Both the position numbers and the translations under genes were made by a program. A stretch of DNA of 64,000 nucleotides from RPQJ01 sp963732415. Its GTDB lineage: Bacteria; Pseudomonadota; Gammaproteobacteria; Steroidobacterales; Steroidobacteraceae. Under the pieces are notes generated by a model that was not told the DNA's origin, ran no database searches, and was given only the letters and a program-made list of their open reading frames with translations. Shown in pieces: positions 17,438 to 26,169 of the stretch. Position 1 is the first letter of the stretch; each line of letters begins with the position of its first letter. The stretch is taken from the NCBI GenBank assembly GCA_963732415.1, contig CAVSZK010000019.1, positions 186,001 through 250,000 on the forward strand. Direction: 5' to 3'.

Positions 17438-17919
17438 ACCCCCCTGGCGCTGCGAACGGCGCCCGACATGTCCACTTCCATCACCACGTATCCCGCGTCC
17501 TGCATTCCGCAGCGACGATAGGTCTGCTGGGCACGCTCGTTGTCGCGCTCGACGTAGAGCCGCAGGCCGCAGACGGCGGGATCAGTTTTCGCAAGTGCCT
17601 CGATGTGCCCGTACAGCGCGCGGAACACGCCGATGCGTCGCGCCCCTGGCATCACGTACACGCTCTGGAACCACCAGAAATCGCCGGCTCGCCAGTCGCT
17701 CCATTCGCAGGTGTACATCGCCTGGCCGACGACCTTTCCGTCGATTTCGGCGACGAAATACCTGCCGTGCGCTGGAGATTCGAACACCGCGCGCACGCCG
17801 CGCCCGACCGTGGGCGGATCAAGGTGCTTGTGCTCGGCCTCGAGCGCCATGGCTATGTTGCCGTCCACGAGGAACGGGATGTCGCTGGCTTCGGCGGTCC
17901 TGACGGTGATTCCCATCAC
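17434..17919 (-). CDS. GNAT-family N-acetyltransferase
   Basis: 161-residue cytoplasmic acetyltransferase of the GNAT fold. The N-terminal 'ITVRTAEASDIPFLVDGN', the central beta4 'WWFQSVYVMPGARRIGVFRALY' (acetyl-CoA pyrophosphate-binding region, here R-R-I-G-V-F rather than the classic Q-x-x-G-x-G/A) and the C-terminal 'LRLYVERDNERAQQTYRRCGM' are diagnostic. The substrate cannot be told. It is coupled to the downstream bcp by a 4-base overlap. Confidence 0.85.
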   Translation of the reverse strand: MMGITVRTAEASDIPFLVDGNIAMALEAEHKHLDPPTVGRGVRAVFESPAHGRYFVAEIDGKVVGQAMYTCEWSDWRAGDFWWFQSVYVMPGARRIGVFRALYGHIEALAKTDPAVCGLRLYVERDNERAQQTYRRCGMQDAGYVVMEVDMSGAVRSARGV

Positions 17920-17946
17920 AGGATCATACAGGCGCGAAGCTTCTGG

Positions 17947-17974
17947 TTGCGGGGCGTCGGGCCGGTGCTACAAT
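17947..17974 (+). promoter_or_regulatory. Promoter of tRNA-Ala
   Basis: TTGCGG (17947-17952), a 16-base spacer and TACAAT (17969-17974) lie 14 bases before the tRNA, the spacing expected of a sigma-70 promoter. Confidence 0.5.
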
Positions 17975-17988
17975 GCGCGCCCTTTCGT

Positions 17989-18064
<76 letters not shown>

Positions 18065-18084
18065 CGAAATAAAGGGTTTGCCCT

Positions 18085-18112
18085 CGCCGGGGTCCTTCAA
18101 CCGGCCCCGGCG
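18085..18112 (+). terminator. Hairpin after tRNA-Ala
   Basis: CGCCGGGG (18085-18092) and CCCCGGCG (18105-18112) form a perfect 8-bp stem with a 12-base loop. No T-run follows, so termination is inferred only from placement. Confidence 0.35.
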
Positions 18113-18205
18113 GGTGCAGATCTGGTGCAGCGGCGCAGGGTCATCCGACCGCAATAGCCCCTTATGGCACATGCTAACGATGTTGAGTTCGGCGGGGACC
18201 TGGCA

Positions 18206-19399
18206 GTGGGCGGGTGGTGCAGGGCCATTGCCATTGCCGGCCTGCTGCTGGCGGGCGCCGCCCAGGCCGCCGAGCCGGGCCTCGCCAGGGCCGAGCAGTT
18301 GCTTAAGGAGGGCCGGACGGCCGAGGCTGCGGCGCTCTTGGAGCAGGCACTCGAGGCCGACCCGAGTTCCGTCGGCGCGCATCTCGGGCTGGGCCGCGCC
18401 CTCTACGCGCTCGGCGAGTATGCGCGCGCGCGGATCGAATTCGAGTCGGTGCTGAAATTCGGCAACCTGCCGCGCGACATGCAGAGCCAGACCGAAGTCT
18501 ATGACCGGGTCGCGGCGGACTACCTTGCTGGCCGGCTTTGGCAACCTTTCTATTACGCCGAGACCGGGATCGGCAATTACCGGGAAAACGCATCCGCCTC
18601 GACGGACATCTTCGGCGGCGCCGGTAACAACGATACGTTCCTGCCCATACGCGTCGGCGGTGGCGTGAACGCAAGCGTGGGCGAGCGGCACTCGTTCACC
18701 GGCACGCTCGATTATCGCTTCCGCTGGTACGACGACAGCGACCGGCACAACGATTCGGACCTGCGCTGGAACTTCAATCTCAGTCGCCCGGTGGACGACG
18801 ACAACCTGCGCTTCGGCATGCGCGGCCGCGTCAGCTATCGCGGCGACAGCCAGTACCGCAACGACTGGGGCGTGTTCGCCGATTATCGCCTGGGTTTAAG
18901 TGACAACGACCAAGTCACGATCGGCGGCGAAGTCGGCGAAAGCAGGTACCCGCCGGGGCCGCTGCGCAGCCGCACTCGCGACATTGCCGAACTCACCGCC
19001 AGCTGGACGCACTCGCTGCCGAATGGCCGGACATCGTTCACGTTCGGCGGGCAACTGACGCAGGAATGGGCCACGCAGGAGCGTCCGGACGGGAATGCCT
19101 CCTTCTGGGGCGTCAACGGCGAGATCGACCATTCGTTCCGCGACACGCTCGACGGGTTCTTCTGGTGGTCCTACGTCAACGAGTCCTACGACGACGAGCG
19201 TCCGGACTTCAGCACGGATCCCGGCCTGCTCCGGGCCCGCAACGACGACCTGTGGAATTTCGGCGGTGGCCTGGTCTGGGGCTTTGCGCGCGGCTGGTCG
19301 CTGCAGCCCACGTTCGAGTACAACTGGGAAGACAGCAACATCGACGCGCTTGCCTACAGTTCGACCGAACTGTGGCTGACGGTCCGCAAGTCGTTCTAG
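18206..19399 (+). CDS. TPR-containing outer-membrane beta-barrel protein, Slam-like architecture
   Basis: About 397 residues. A signal peptide (ending 'GAAQAAEP') is followed by two to three TPR-like helix pairs ('AEQLLKEGRTAEAAALLEQAL', about residues 30-90). The remainder alternates polar and aromatic strands and ends in 'LWLTVRKSF', the terminal-phenylalanine signature of outer-membrane barrels. TPR plus a C-terminal barrel is the layout of surface lipoprotein assembly modulators (Slam, DUF560/PF04575); membership needs a profile search. The GTG at 18206 is preferred because GGGGA lies eight bases upstream and it opens on the signal peptide; an ATG at 18164 adds 14 residues. A META lipoprotein gene converges with it. 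Confidence 0.6.
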   Translation: MGGWCRAIAIAGLLLAGAAQAAEPGLARAEQLLKEGRTAEAAALLEQALEADPSSVGAHLGLGRALYALGEYARARIEFESVLKFGNLPRDMQSQTEVYDRVAADYLAGRLWQPFYYAETGIGNYRENASASTDIFGGAGNNDTFLPIRVGGGVNASVGERHSFTGTLDYRFRWYDDSDRHNDSDLRWNFNLSRPVDDDNLRFGMRGRVSYRGDSQYRNDWGVFADYRLGLSDNDQVTIGGEVGESRYPPGPLRSRTRDIAELTASWTHSLPNGRTSFTFGGQLTQEWATQERPDGNASFWGVNGEIDHSFRDTLDGFFWWSYVNESYDDERPDFSTDPGLLRARNDDLWNFGGGLVWGFARGWSLQPTFEYNWEDSNIDALAYSSTELWLTVRKSF

Positions 19400-19419
19400 G
19401 CGGCTACCGGGCGCTTCCC

Positions 19420-20172
19420 TCAGTCGCGTCGCGCCTTGATGGTGCGCCCGTCGCCGGTCCCGAGGAGCAGGGCGCCGTCGGCCGCGATCGAGAAGTTCTT
19501 CACGCCGCCGAGCGCGTCAAGGAACCTGCGTTCCTGGTCCATCAGGGCCGCGTCGCACATCATCATGGTGCCGGCCACCTGGGAAATGGCGAGTCCTTCT
19601 CCCGACAGCGTATAGGCACTCGTGAAATTGTTGCAGGAGGCGTGGCCCGATACGCGGCCGTCCGGTGCAAAGTCCAGTGTCACCTGCGAACCTGTAGCGA
19701 GGGGCGCTCCACCGATTTCCACTACCGTCCACTCGGCGCCCTGAAGCAGGGATGCGGGTTCGCCGCCGCAGCCAGCCAGGGTCGTCCCCCCGACGACCAC
19801 GGTGACCGACTGCGGGTGAGGCATGCCGCTCATCGAGTCCACGCACAGCTTGTTGACGATCGTCGCGGTCAGCTCACCCTGGTCCGTACGGCCGACGTAC
19901 TTCGTCGTCGCGTCCGAGACCTGGGCCGTCGGCGTGGCCGCAACGAGACGGTCCTGCCCGAAGTTCGTCAGCAAGGTCATCTCTTTGCTGTCGATGTCCA
20001 GCCGCCAGCTCGGCTCGTTGCCGGTGGCGCGAAAGGGCGTGCGGGCTGTCGCCGGCGATTGAACCTGCGCGACCGCCGGAGTTGCAGCAGCGGTGCCGCG
20101 CGCGGTGGAGCAACCCGCCAGCGTCGTAGTCAACGCAACACAAGTCACCGCAGTCGTCAGAACGCGCAACAT
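19420..20172 (-). CDS. META-domain lipoprotein (HslJ-like) with N-terminal COG3650-like domain
   Basis: 250-residue lipoprotein. Its signal peptide has lipobox 'TLAGC' near residue 20. Residues 40-135 ('ATGNEPSWRLDI', 'VVVGGTTLAGCGG') resemble the COG3650/YajI-like domain. Residues from about 140 form a META (HslJ) domain: 'LQGAEWTVVEIGG', 'GRVSGHASCNNF', 'MMMCDAALMDQERRFLDAL'. META proteins are linked to heat and antibiotic tolerance, but the molecular role is unknown. A start at MLRVL (20172) gives the cleanest signal peptide. A second META lipoprotein lies at 38905. Confidence 0.85.
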   Translation of the reverse strand: MLRVLTTAVTCVALTTTLAGCSTARGTAAATPAVAQVQSPATARTPFRATGNEPSWRLDIDSKEMTLLTNFGQDRLVAATPTAQVSDATTKYVGRTDQGELTATIVNKLCVDSMSGMPHPQSVTVVVGGTTLAGCGGEPASLLQGAEWTVVEIGGAPLATGSQVTLDFAPDGRVSGHASCNNFTSAYTLSGEGLAISQVAGTMMMCDAALMDQERRFLDALGGVKNFSIAADGALLLGTGDGRTIKARRD

Positions 20173-20281
20173 GAGCGGAACCTCTCTGCTGGATGCAAAT
20201 CGCAATTAGTCTGGTAGCAATCAATTTCGCAGCGACTCGGGGGCGAGGGGACTCGGGACGGCGTGGCCGGCGTCGAGTGGC

Positions 20282-20626
20282 TCACTCGGCCGCGCGCTTT
20301 TCCTCCTCCGCCAGGTCACGCTCGAGGAAGAAATTGACGAATGTGCGAATCACCGCGATGGCAGCAAGCTGCCCTATTTCATCCCAGCTCGGTGCGAAGG
20401 CGGTGCCGATGATGTCGGCGGCAAGCTGGAAGGTCAACCCAGCGACCAGCCAGCGCGCATATTGAACGTAGCCTCGGTGGAAATGTTGGCCAGTCGCCGA
20501 CGGGGCGACCATCGCGCGCAGGCTGAGCACGAAGGCCTGGACCGTCCCGAAGGCCACGACCAGCAGCGCCATGACCTGAATGATCGTCACCACGTTGAGG
20601 GCAATGGTCGCCAGCCAGTCATGCAT
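20282..20626 (-). CDS. DUF1622 inner-membrane protein
   Basis: 114-residue membrane protein with three hydrophobic segments (about residues 8-32, 50-72 and 80-98), matching DUF1622-family proteins of unknown function. Conserved-looking elements are 'VVAFGTVQAFVLSL', 'RGYVQYARWLVAGLTFQLAADIIGTA' (first 20 residues cover the second helix) and 'LAAIAVIRTFVNFFLERDL'. The ATG at 20626 has AGGAG seven bases upstream. It follows the arylsulfatase gene but is separated from it by two strong hairpins, so it probably has its own transcript. Confidence 0.75.
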   Translation of the reverse strand: MHDWLATIALNVVTIIQVMALLVVAFGTVQAFVLSLRAMVAPSATGQHFHRGYVQYARWLVAGLTFQLAADIIGTAFAPSWDEIGQLAAIAVIRTFVNFFLERDLAEEEKRAAE

Positions 20627-20684
20627 CGGATTCTCCTGTTTCGCACAGCATCGACGGCGGGCGGGGCCGCGCATGTAACCGAAG

Positions 20685-20716
20685 AGACCCGGGCGACGGA
20701 TCCGTCGCCCGGGTCT
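20685..20716 (-). terminator. 32-bp perfect palindrome between arylsulfatase and DUF1622 genes
   Basis: AGACCCGGGCGACGGA (20685-20700) is followed directly by its exact reverse complement (20701-20716), making a 16-bp perfect stem. It lies downstream of the arylsulfatase stop on the minus strand. A Rho-independent-like terminator is likely, although the T-tract is weak. Confidence 0.55.
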
Positions 20717-20753
20717 GCCGAGTCAGCGCGCCCGGTCGCAAGGCCGGGCGGGC

Positions 20754-20776
20754 CCCCATCGTCGCAGCCGATGGGG
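20754..20776 (-). terminator. Second hairpin after the arylsulfatase gene
   Basis: CCCCATCG (20754-20761) and CGATGGGG (20769-20776) form a perfect 8-bp stem with a 7-base loop, nine bases beyond the arylsulfatase stop. Confidence 0.4.
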
Positions 20777-20784
20777 CGTGCCGG

Positions 20785-22269
20785 TCAATCGGCGCTGGCT
20801 GCCTGCAGGTCGCGCATCACGGCATCCAGGTTGAACGAGGCCGGTTTTTGCCGCGGCGGGAACTTCACGAAATTCTCGATCTGGCCGCCGACAATGGCCT
20901 GCATGGCGTAGACGACGTACGCATGGGAGATCATCCAGTCGTAGTACGTGTTCGAGTTCTCGTCGGCCCGCTCGAACGGGTCACGCCGCAGATTGAACAA
21001 TTTCGGAATCCGCAACTTCACGAACGGCTCGAACCAGCACGCCAACTGCCTGGCGCGCTGCTCCATCAGCACCACTTTCCAGTCCTGCATGCGGATCGCC
21101 AGGATGTCGCCGTCGTCGCTGATGTAGAAGAAGAAATTGCGCGGGCTTTCCTTCACCTTACCCGTCAGGTAGGGCAGCATGTTGTAGCCGTCGATGTGGA
21201 CCTTGAAGGTCTTCTTGCCGATCTTGTGGCCCTTGAGCAGCTTCTCCTTGATGTCCGGCTCGCCGGCGGCGGCCAGGAAAGTTGCCAGCCAGTCCTGGTG
21301 GGTGACGATGCCATTCAGGACCGTGCCCGCTTTGAACTTGCCCGGCCAGCGCACGAACGCTGGCACCCGCCAGCCGCCTTCCCAGTTGGTGTTCTTCTCG
21401 GAGCGGAACGGGGTGATGCCGGCATCCGGCCAGGTGTTGTAATGCACGCCGTTGTCGGTGGAATACATGACGATGGTGTCGTCAGCAATGCCCAGCGCAT
21501 CGAGCTTGTCCAGCATCTTGCCGATGTTCTCGTCGTGCGCCACCATCACGTCGTTGTAGTCACCCTGCCCATTGCTCTTGCCTTTGTGCTTTTCAGCAGG
21601 GTGCGTGCGGAAGTGCATTGCCGTCGTGTTGTACCAGAGGAAGAACGGCGTCTTGGCTTTGTGCGCTTGGTCGATGAAGCGCAGCGCGCGCTCGGTCACC
21701 TCGTCGTCGATGGTCTCCATGCGCTTGATCGTCAGCGCCCCGGTGTCCTTGATCGTCTGCCCGCCCTTGCCGTCGGCCTTGCAATGCAACACACCGCGCG
21801 GCCCGAACTTCTTTCTGAACTCCGGGTCCTTCGGGTAGTCCGGATCCTCCGGCTCTTCCTCGGCGTTCAGGTGGTACAGGTTGCCGAAGAACTCATCGAA
21901 GCCGTGCATCGTGGGCAGGTGTTCGTCGCGGTCGCCGAAGTGGTTCTTGCCGAACTGGCCGGTGGCGTAGCCCAGCGGCTTGAGCAATTCGGCAATGGTC
22001 GGGTCTTCGTCCGGCATGCCGTTGGTGGCGCCGGGCATGCCGACCTTGGTCAGCCCGGTGCGAATCGGGTTCTGGCCGGTGATGAACGCGGCGCGGCCCG
22101 CGGTGCAGCTCTGCTGGGCGTAGTAGTCGGTGAAGGCCACGCCCTCATTGGCCACGCGATCGATGTTGGGGGTGCGGTAGCCCATCTGGCCGCGGCTGTT
22201 GTAGCTGATGTTCCACCAGCCCACGTCGTCGCCCCAGAGGATAAGGATGTTCGGTTTTTTCGCTGGCAT
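20785..22269 (-). CDS. Arylsulfatase, cysteine type, no signal peptide
   Basis: 494-residue sulfatase of the alkaline-phosphatase superfamily that hydrolyses sulfate esters. Metal and active-site blocks are intact: 'NILILWGDDVGWW' (paired Asp, residue 14 region), 'QSCTAGRAAFITGQ' carrying the formylglycine cysteine (C-x-A-x-R, about residue 54), 'GQFGKNHFGD' (Lys and His), 'NTTAMHFRTHP' and 'STDNGVHYN'. No signal peptide precedes the catalytic domain, so it appears cytoplasmic. The cysteine must become formylglycine, and the gene for a radical-SAM maturase lies just upstream in the same direction. The substrate is not predictable from sequence. Confidence 0.93.
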   Translation of the reverse strand: MPAKKPNILILWGDDVGWWNISYNSRGQMGYRTPNIDRVANEGVAFTDYYAQQSCTAGRAAFITGQNPIRTGLTKVGMPGATNGMPDEDPTIAELLKPLGYATGQFGKNHFGDRDEHLPTMHGFDEFFGNLYHLNAEEEPEDPDYPKDPEFRKKFGPRGVLHCKADGKGGQTIKDTGALTIKRMETIDDEVTERALRFIDQAHKAKTPFFLWYNTTAMHFRTHPAEKHKGKSNGQGDYNDVMVAHDENIGKMLDKLDALGIADDTIVMYSTDNGVHYNTWPDAGITPFRSEKNTNWEGGWRVPAFVRWPGKFKAGTVLNGIVTHQDWLATFLAAAGEPDIKEKLLKGHKIGKKTFKVHIDGYNMLPYLTGKVKESPRNFFFYISDDGDILAIRMQDWKVVLMEQRARQLACWFEPFVKLRIPKLFNLRRDPFERADENSNTYYDWMISHAYVVYAMQAIVGGQIENFVKFPPRQKPASFNLDAVMRDLQAASAD

Positions 22270-22334
22270 GGTCTCGTCCTTTCAGTTGTGACACGGATTC
22301 CGGGGCGCCTGGAAGCAACCCGGCTCGAAGAAAT

Positions 22335-23747
22335 CTAGGTCCCAGGCTTCGCCACCGGTTCGCGATGGACGCGGCTGAAGGGTGACGCCGGGGTCTTGTC
22401 GCCGTGGCAGAAGCGGAACTTCCTGCCGCTGCCGCAGGGGCAAGGCTGGTAGGCTCCGCGCCGTCCGTCTTCCACGGCAATCGAGGCCATCACGTCGGCG
22501 GGCGGGCGGTTCTGGCGCAGCAGTTGCACCATGACGTTGAAGGTCGGACCGGTGTGAGTGAAGAAGAGCTCAAGTCCAGGGCACAGGTAGTTCTGGCCCG
22601 GCTCGCCGTCGCGCGACAGCGCGAACCGGTCCTTGGGGCAGCCGCCGTTGCACCAGTTGAGGACCTTGCAGCCCCGGCACTGCGCTGTGAGCGTGTCGCG
22701 CTTGTCCTCACCGAACTTGCGCTGCGCGGGCGAGGCTACCAGCTCGAGCATGTGGGTCTGATGGATGTTGCCGAGCTTGTACTTCGGCTCGACGAAGTGA
22801 TCGCAGGAGTAGAGATCGCCGTTGTGCTCCAGCGCCGGGCCGTAGCCGCAGGTGGGAGCGTGAATGCACAAAAGGTGGCGGCCGAAGAAGGCCTCCAGCG
22901 TAACGTCGAAGAGCTGCACGTACACCTGGCCCACGTCGCGGCGCACCCACTCCTCGAAGATATCGATCAGGAAGCGGCCGTATTGCTCGGCGCCGACCGT
23001 GCGCTCGGTGACCAGGTTGCCGGTCTGCGTGTAGAGCAGCCGCTTCTTGCCGGCCTGCTCGCTCCAGCCCTTGTTGGCGATGTGGATCGTCTGCTCGGTG
23101 GCGCGCTCGATGATAGGGATGAACTGCACCCACTTCGCGCCCAGCTCGTCGCGGAAGAAGCGATAGACAGCGCGACCGTGGTGCTGGTTGGCGGCGTTGA
23201 CGGTGCACAGGATGTTGAAGTCGACCTCGTGCTTGCGCAGGTATCGCCAGCCGCGCATCACCAGGTCGAAGGTGCCCTTGCCGCGGCGATCCACGCGGTA
23301 GGTGTCGTGCAACTCGCGTGGCCCATCCACGCTCAAGCCGACGAGGAAATTGTGTTGCTTGAAGAACACGCACCAGTCGTCGTCGATCAGCAGGCCGTTG
23401 GTCTGGAATGTGTGCTGTACCGTCTGTCCCGGATGACGGTGCTTCTCGACCAGCTCGACCGCACGGCGAAAGAACTCGAGCTTCATCAGCGTGGGCTCGC
23501 CACCCTGCCAGGCCACGGTGACCTGCGGCGTGCGATGCGACTCGAGCAACTGGCGGATGTAGGCCTCCAGCGTGGCCTCGGACATGCGGTGCTTGTCGTT
23601 CGGGTACAGCGATTCCTTGGACAGGAAGAAGCAGTAGGTGCAATCGATGTTGCAGGTGGACCCGCTCGGCTTTGCGAGCAGGTGGAAGCCGGGGGGACCG
23701 TTCAATGGCGGCGGCATCATCGCGGCGGGGTCGTTTGCGGCAGCCAT
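22335..23747 (-). CDS. Anaerobic-type sulfatase-maturating radical SAM enzyme with C-terminal SEC-C motif
   Basis: 470-residue enzyme that oxidises the sulfatase active-site cysteine to formylglycine using S-adenosylmethionine and three 4Fe-4S clusters. The radical SAM cluster motif is 'CNIDCTYC' (about residue 34). The C-terminal SPASM/twitch cysteines appear in 'CIHAPTCGYG', 'DLYSCDHF', 'CRGCKVLNWCNGGCPKDRF'. The extreme C-terminus carries a zinc-binding SEC-C motif, 'PCPCGSGRKFRFCHG', which is not part of the core maturase fold. It lies 65 bases before the arylsulfatase and five bases after the DUF202 gene. Confidence 0.92.
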   Translation of the reverse strand: MAAANDPAAMMPPPLNGPPGFHLLAKPSGSTCNIDCTYCFFLSKESLYPNDKHRMSEATLEAYIRQLLESHRTPQVTVAWQGGEPTLMKLEFFRRAVELVEKHRHPGQTVQHTFQTNGLLIDDDWCVFFKQHNFLVGLSVDGPRELHDTYRVDRRGKGTFDLVMRGWRYLRKHEVDFNILCTVNAANQHHGRAVYRFFRDELGAKWVQFIPIIERATEQTIHIANKGWSEQAGKKRLLYTQTGNLVTERTVGAEQYGRFLIDIFEEWVRRDVGQVYVQLFDVTLEAFFGRHLLCIHAPTCGYGPALEHNGDLYSCDHFVEPKYKLGNIHQTHMLELVASPAQRKFGEDKRDTLTAQCRGCKVLNWCNGGCPKDRFALSRDGEPGQNYLCPGLELFFTHTGPTFNVMVQLLRQNRPPADVMASIAVEDGRRGAYQPCPCGSGRKFRFCHGDKTPASPFSRVHREPVAKPGT

Positions 23748-23752
23748 GATGA

Positions 23753-24193
23753 CTAGATACGCAGCAACACGGCGAAAAAGGCAAAAACGCCAACCAGGAC
23801 AAGCAGGAACGCGATGACATAGAGCGGCGTCTTCCTGCCTTCCTTCGTCATGCCGGCAACCGCAGCATAGCCGTCACTCCACATGTAGAGAATTGTCCGA
23901 CGGTACTCAAAGGCTGAGAAGACTGCCGACGCTACGCCGGCCAGGATGAGCGCAAGACCGAGGAACCACGCGCCGCGCGGAAAGCGAATGTTGGAAATAT
24001 CGGGAGAGTTGGTGACCCGGAAGGCGATCTGGAAGATCGCGAAACCGAAGCCGATCAGCGACACCGCGGTGCGCAGGTAGGCCATCATCGTGCGCTCGAT
24101 CGCCAGCCGCGTGCGCAGCCAGGCGAAATGGCTTTCCGCCGTGACGCGGACTTCGAAGCGATTGGGTTGCTTGTCAGGCCGGTCGTCACTCAT
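23753..24193 (-). CDS. DUF202 (YidH-type) membrane protein
   Basis: 146-residue inner-membrane protein of the DUF202/YidH family. 'FAWLRTRLAIERTMMAYLRTAVSLIGFGF' (residues about 23-51; helix-rich and R-L-A-x-E-R-T-x-x-A-x-x-R-T is the diagnostic core) is followed by helices near residues 80-100 and 122-145. The function is unknown. It sits between the SulP transporter and the maturase in one direction, with a 5-base gap to the latter, so membership of that transcript is likely. Confidence 0.8.
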   Translation of the reverse strand: MSDDRPDKQPNRFEVRVTAESHFAWLRTRLAIERTMMAYLRTAVSLIGFGFAIFQIAFRVTNSPDISNIRFPRGAWFLGLALILAGVASAVFSAFEYRRTILYMWSDGYAAVAGMTKEGRKTPLYVIAFLLVLVGVFAFFAVLLRI

Positions 24194-24283
24194 TGACTCG
24201 AATCCTCGTAAGGCAATTTTGTCGCCGTGTCGCGGGTCGACACGAATGGTGAAGGAGAAGTGGCGGGGACAAGAGCATGCATG

Positions 24284-26134
24284 TCAATTCGCGCCCGGCG
24301 CCTGGGGTGGGTTTGGGCGGCCGATCCAGGCGTTGGCTTCCGTTACCGCCTGGTTGAGCCCGGATCCCAGCTGCGGCGTCTCCAGGAAGACGTTTTCTGC
24401 GCCGACCACCTGCAGAATGCCTGTCTTGGCGAGCTGGGCGTGAACGGCCGGATCGACCCCGACCAGTATCAGCTTGCAATCGCGCGCATGCAGTTCCTTG
24501 CAATAACGCTGCAACACGGTCATGAAGGTGCTGCCGATCTCGCTCTTGCCCCGCATGTTGATGGCTACTACGGCTCGGGTGGCCTGGCCGACCAGTGGCA
24601 ACATCTCTTCCAGGTTCTTGGCCGCAGCGAAGAACAGGCTGCCGTAGACATGCAGAAGCGTGAGCTGGTGACTGGGCAAATTCCTCGGCACCGGCTGTTC
24701 CAGCGGAAACCCTTCCGGCTGCAGCACCCATTGCTTGACGACGACCTTGTTCGACTGGCGAAAGACATGGAGCACGATGCTCAATGCCATGCCGAACAGT
24801 ACCGCAAACTGCAGCGGTACCACCAGAGTGGCGAGAAAGGTGACGAGCATGACCACCCGGGAGATACGGGCTGTCTTCCATGCAATCACTGCCTGGGGCA
24901 CACGCAGGCCCTGGAAGCCCGCAACGATCAAAAGCGCGGCCAGCGCGGGCATTGGCACGCGCTCGACCAGCGGTGCGGCCAGCAACACAATGGCGGCCAC
25001 GAACAGGCCGACGAAGATGTTGGCCCAGCGTGATCGCGCGCCGGCGCCCAGGACGAGTGCCGTGCCCGACACGGAGCCGCCGGCCGGGATGCCGCCGGCC
25101 AGGCTGGTGGCGATGTTCGCGGCGCCCTGGCCGAAAAAGTCCCTCGAGACGTCCGGGTAGCGCCCGTCGGGATTTGGGGTGCCCTGGCTGACCCCAGCAC
25201 CCTGCACCAGGCCTATGATCGCCACCGAGAATGCAGGCAGCAGCAGCGACAGGATGAGTGACGGGTCGGGAATCGCCAGTCCGGGCAGGGAACGCGGGAT
25301 CGATGCAATGTCCCCGACCGTCGGAACGGCGGCGAAGGAGGAGGCCGACGACATTGCCGGCAGGCTCAGCACGCCCAGCAGGACCGTGGCGGCGGCGATG
25401 GCGATGATGAAGGCAAATCGCTGCAGCGACTTGACGCGCAGCAGCACGATGATCAAGCCCAGCGTGACGCCGCCAATGGTGCTCACGCGCGGGTCGATCT
25501 GGTTGATGCGCAGCAGCAGGTCCAGCGCCTGGGCGACCCGGTTCGAAAAGGCGCTTGCGTAGCCTGTCAGGTCGCTCAACTGGCCCAGGATGATCAGCAC
25601 CGCCACGCCGTTGAGAAAACCGGTCATGACTGCGTTGGAGACGAAGCGGATCAGGAAGCCCAGCCGCAACAGGCCCGCCAGCAACTGAATCACCCCGACC
25701 AGCAGCACCAGCACGACCAGCGCTTCGGCCCTCTGCCCGGCCGGGAACTCGACGAGCACGACACCTGCGGCCACCGACAGCGCAGCGGTGCTGGAAACGT
25801 TCATGAAGACCGAACTGTTGAATATGGCGCCGACCGGCACGGCAACCATCAACGTGAAGATGCCAAGCAACGGATTGACGGTCGCCAGCAGCGCATGGCC
25901 CATCGCCTGCGGCACGTTTACCACCGCGAACGTCAGCGCGGCGATGAGGTCGGACGACAAATTGGCACGGTCGGGCTTATTGCGTTGCGCCGTGTCGCGA
26001 ATCCGTTGCATGCGCGCGTTCACGGTCGTCACCGCTCCAGCGTGAATTGGATCATCGAATGTCGCGCCCGGCGAACCTGGGACTTGGATGGCTGCGGTGT
26101 CATGGTCCTGCTGCCGCCTCTGCTGCGGTGTCAC
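24284..26134 (-). CDS. SulP-family inorganic anion (sulfate) transporter with STAS domain
   Basis: Up to 616 residues. The membrane domain starts with 'LSSDLIAALTFAVVNVPQAMGHA' and has the SulP-type run of about twelve hydrophobic helices; 'FGQGAANIATSLAGGIPAGGS' is the conserved central motif. A C-terminal STAS domain spans about residues 470-600 ('LHVYGSLFFAAAKNLEEML', 'VVAINMRGKSEIGSTFMTVL'). Family members carry sulfate, bicarbonate or other anions; the adjoining sulfatase genes make sulfate the likely substrate. The start is uncertain: GTG at 26134 (used here) or ATG at 26011 nearer the first helix; neither has a good Shine-Dalgarno sequence. Confidence 0.88.
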   Translation of the reverse strand: MTPQQRRQQDHDTAAIQVPGSPGATFDDPIHAGAVTTVNARMQRIRDTAQRNKPDRANLSSDLIAALTFAVVNVPQAMGHALLATVNPLLGIFTLMVAVPVGAIFNSSVFMNVSSTAALSVAAGVVLVEFPAGQRAEALVVLVLLVGVIQLLAGLLRLGFLIRFVSNAVMTGFLNGVAVLIILGQLSDLTGYASAFSNRVAQALDLLLRINQIDPRVSTIGGVTLGLIIVLLRVKSLQRFAFIIAIAAATVLLGVLSLPAMSSASSFAAVPTVGDIASIPRSLPGLAIPDPSLILSLLLPAFSVAIIGLVQGAGVSQGTPNPDGRYPDVSRDFFGQGAANIATSLAGGIPAGGSVSGTALVLGAGARSRWANIFVGLFVAAIVLLAAPLVERVPMPALAALLIVAGFQGLRVPQAVIAWKTARISRVVMLVTFLATLVVPLQFAVLFGMALSIVLHVFRQSNKVVVKQWVLQPEGFPLEQPVPRNLPSHQLTLLHVYGSLFFAAAKNLEEMLPLVGQATRAVVAINMRGKSEIGSTFMTVLQRYCKELHARDCKLILVGVDPAVHAQLAKTGILQVVGAENVFLETPQLGSGLNQAVTEANAWIGRPNPPQAPGAN

Positions 26135-26169
26135 GCATAGGTCGAAGACCCGTCATCCTGGAGTATTGT

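Noticed and set aside
20685..20716. Perfect palindrome as an attachment site or transposon end
   Set aside because: It is a single copy right after a gene stop with no integrase or transposase nearby. A terminator explains it better.
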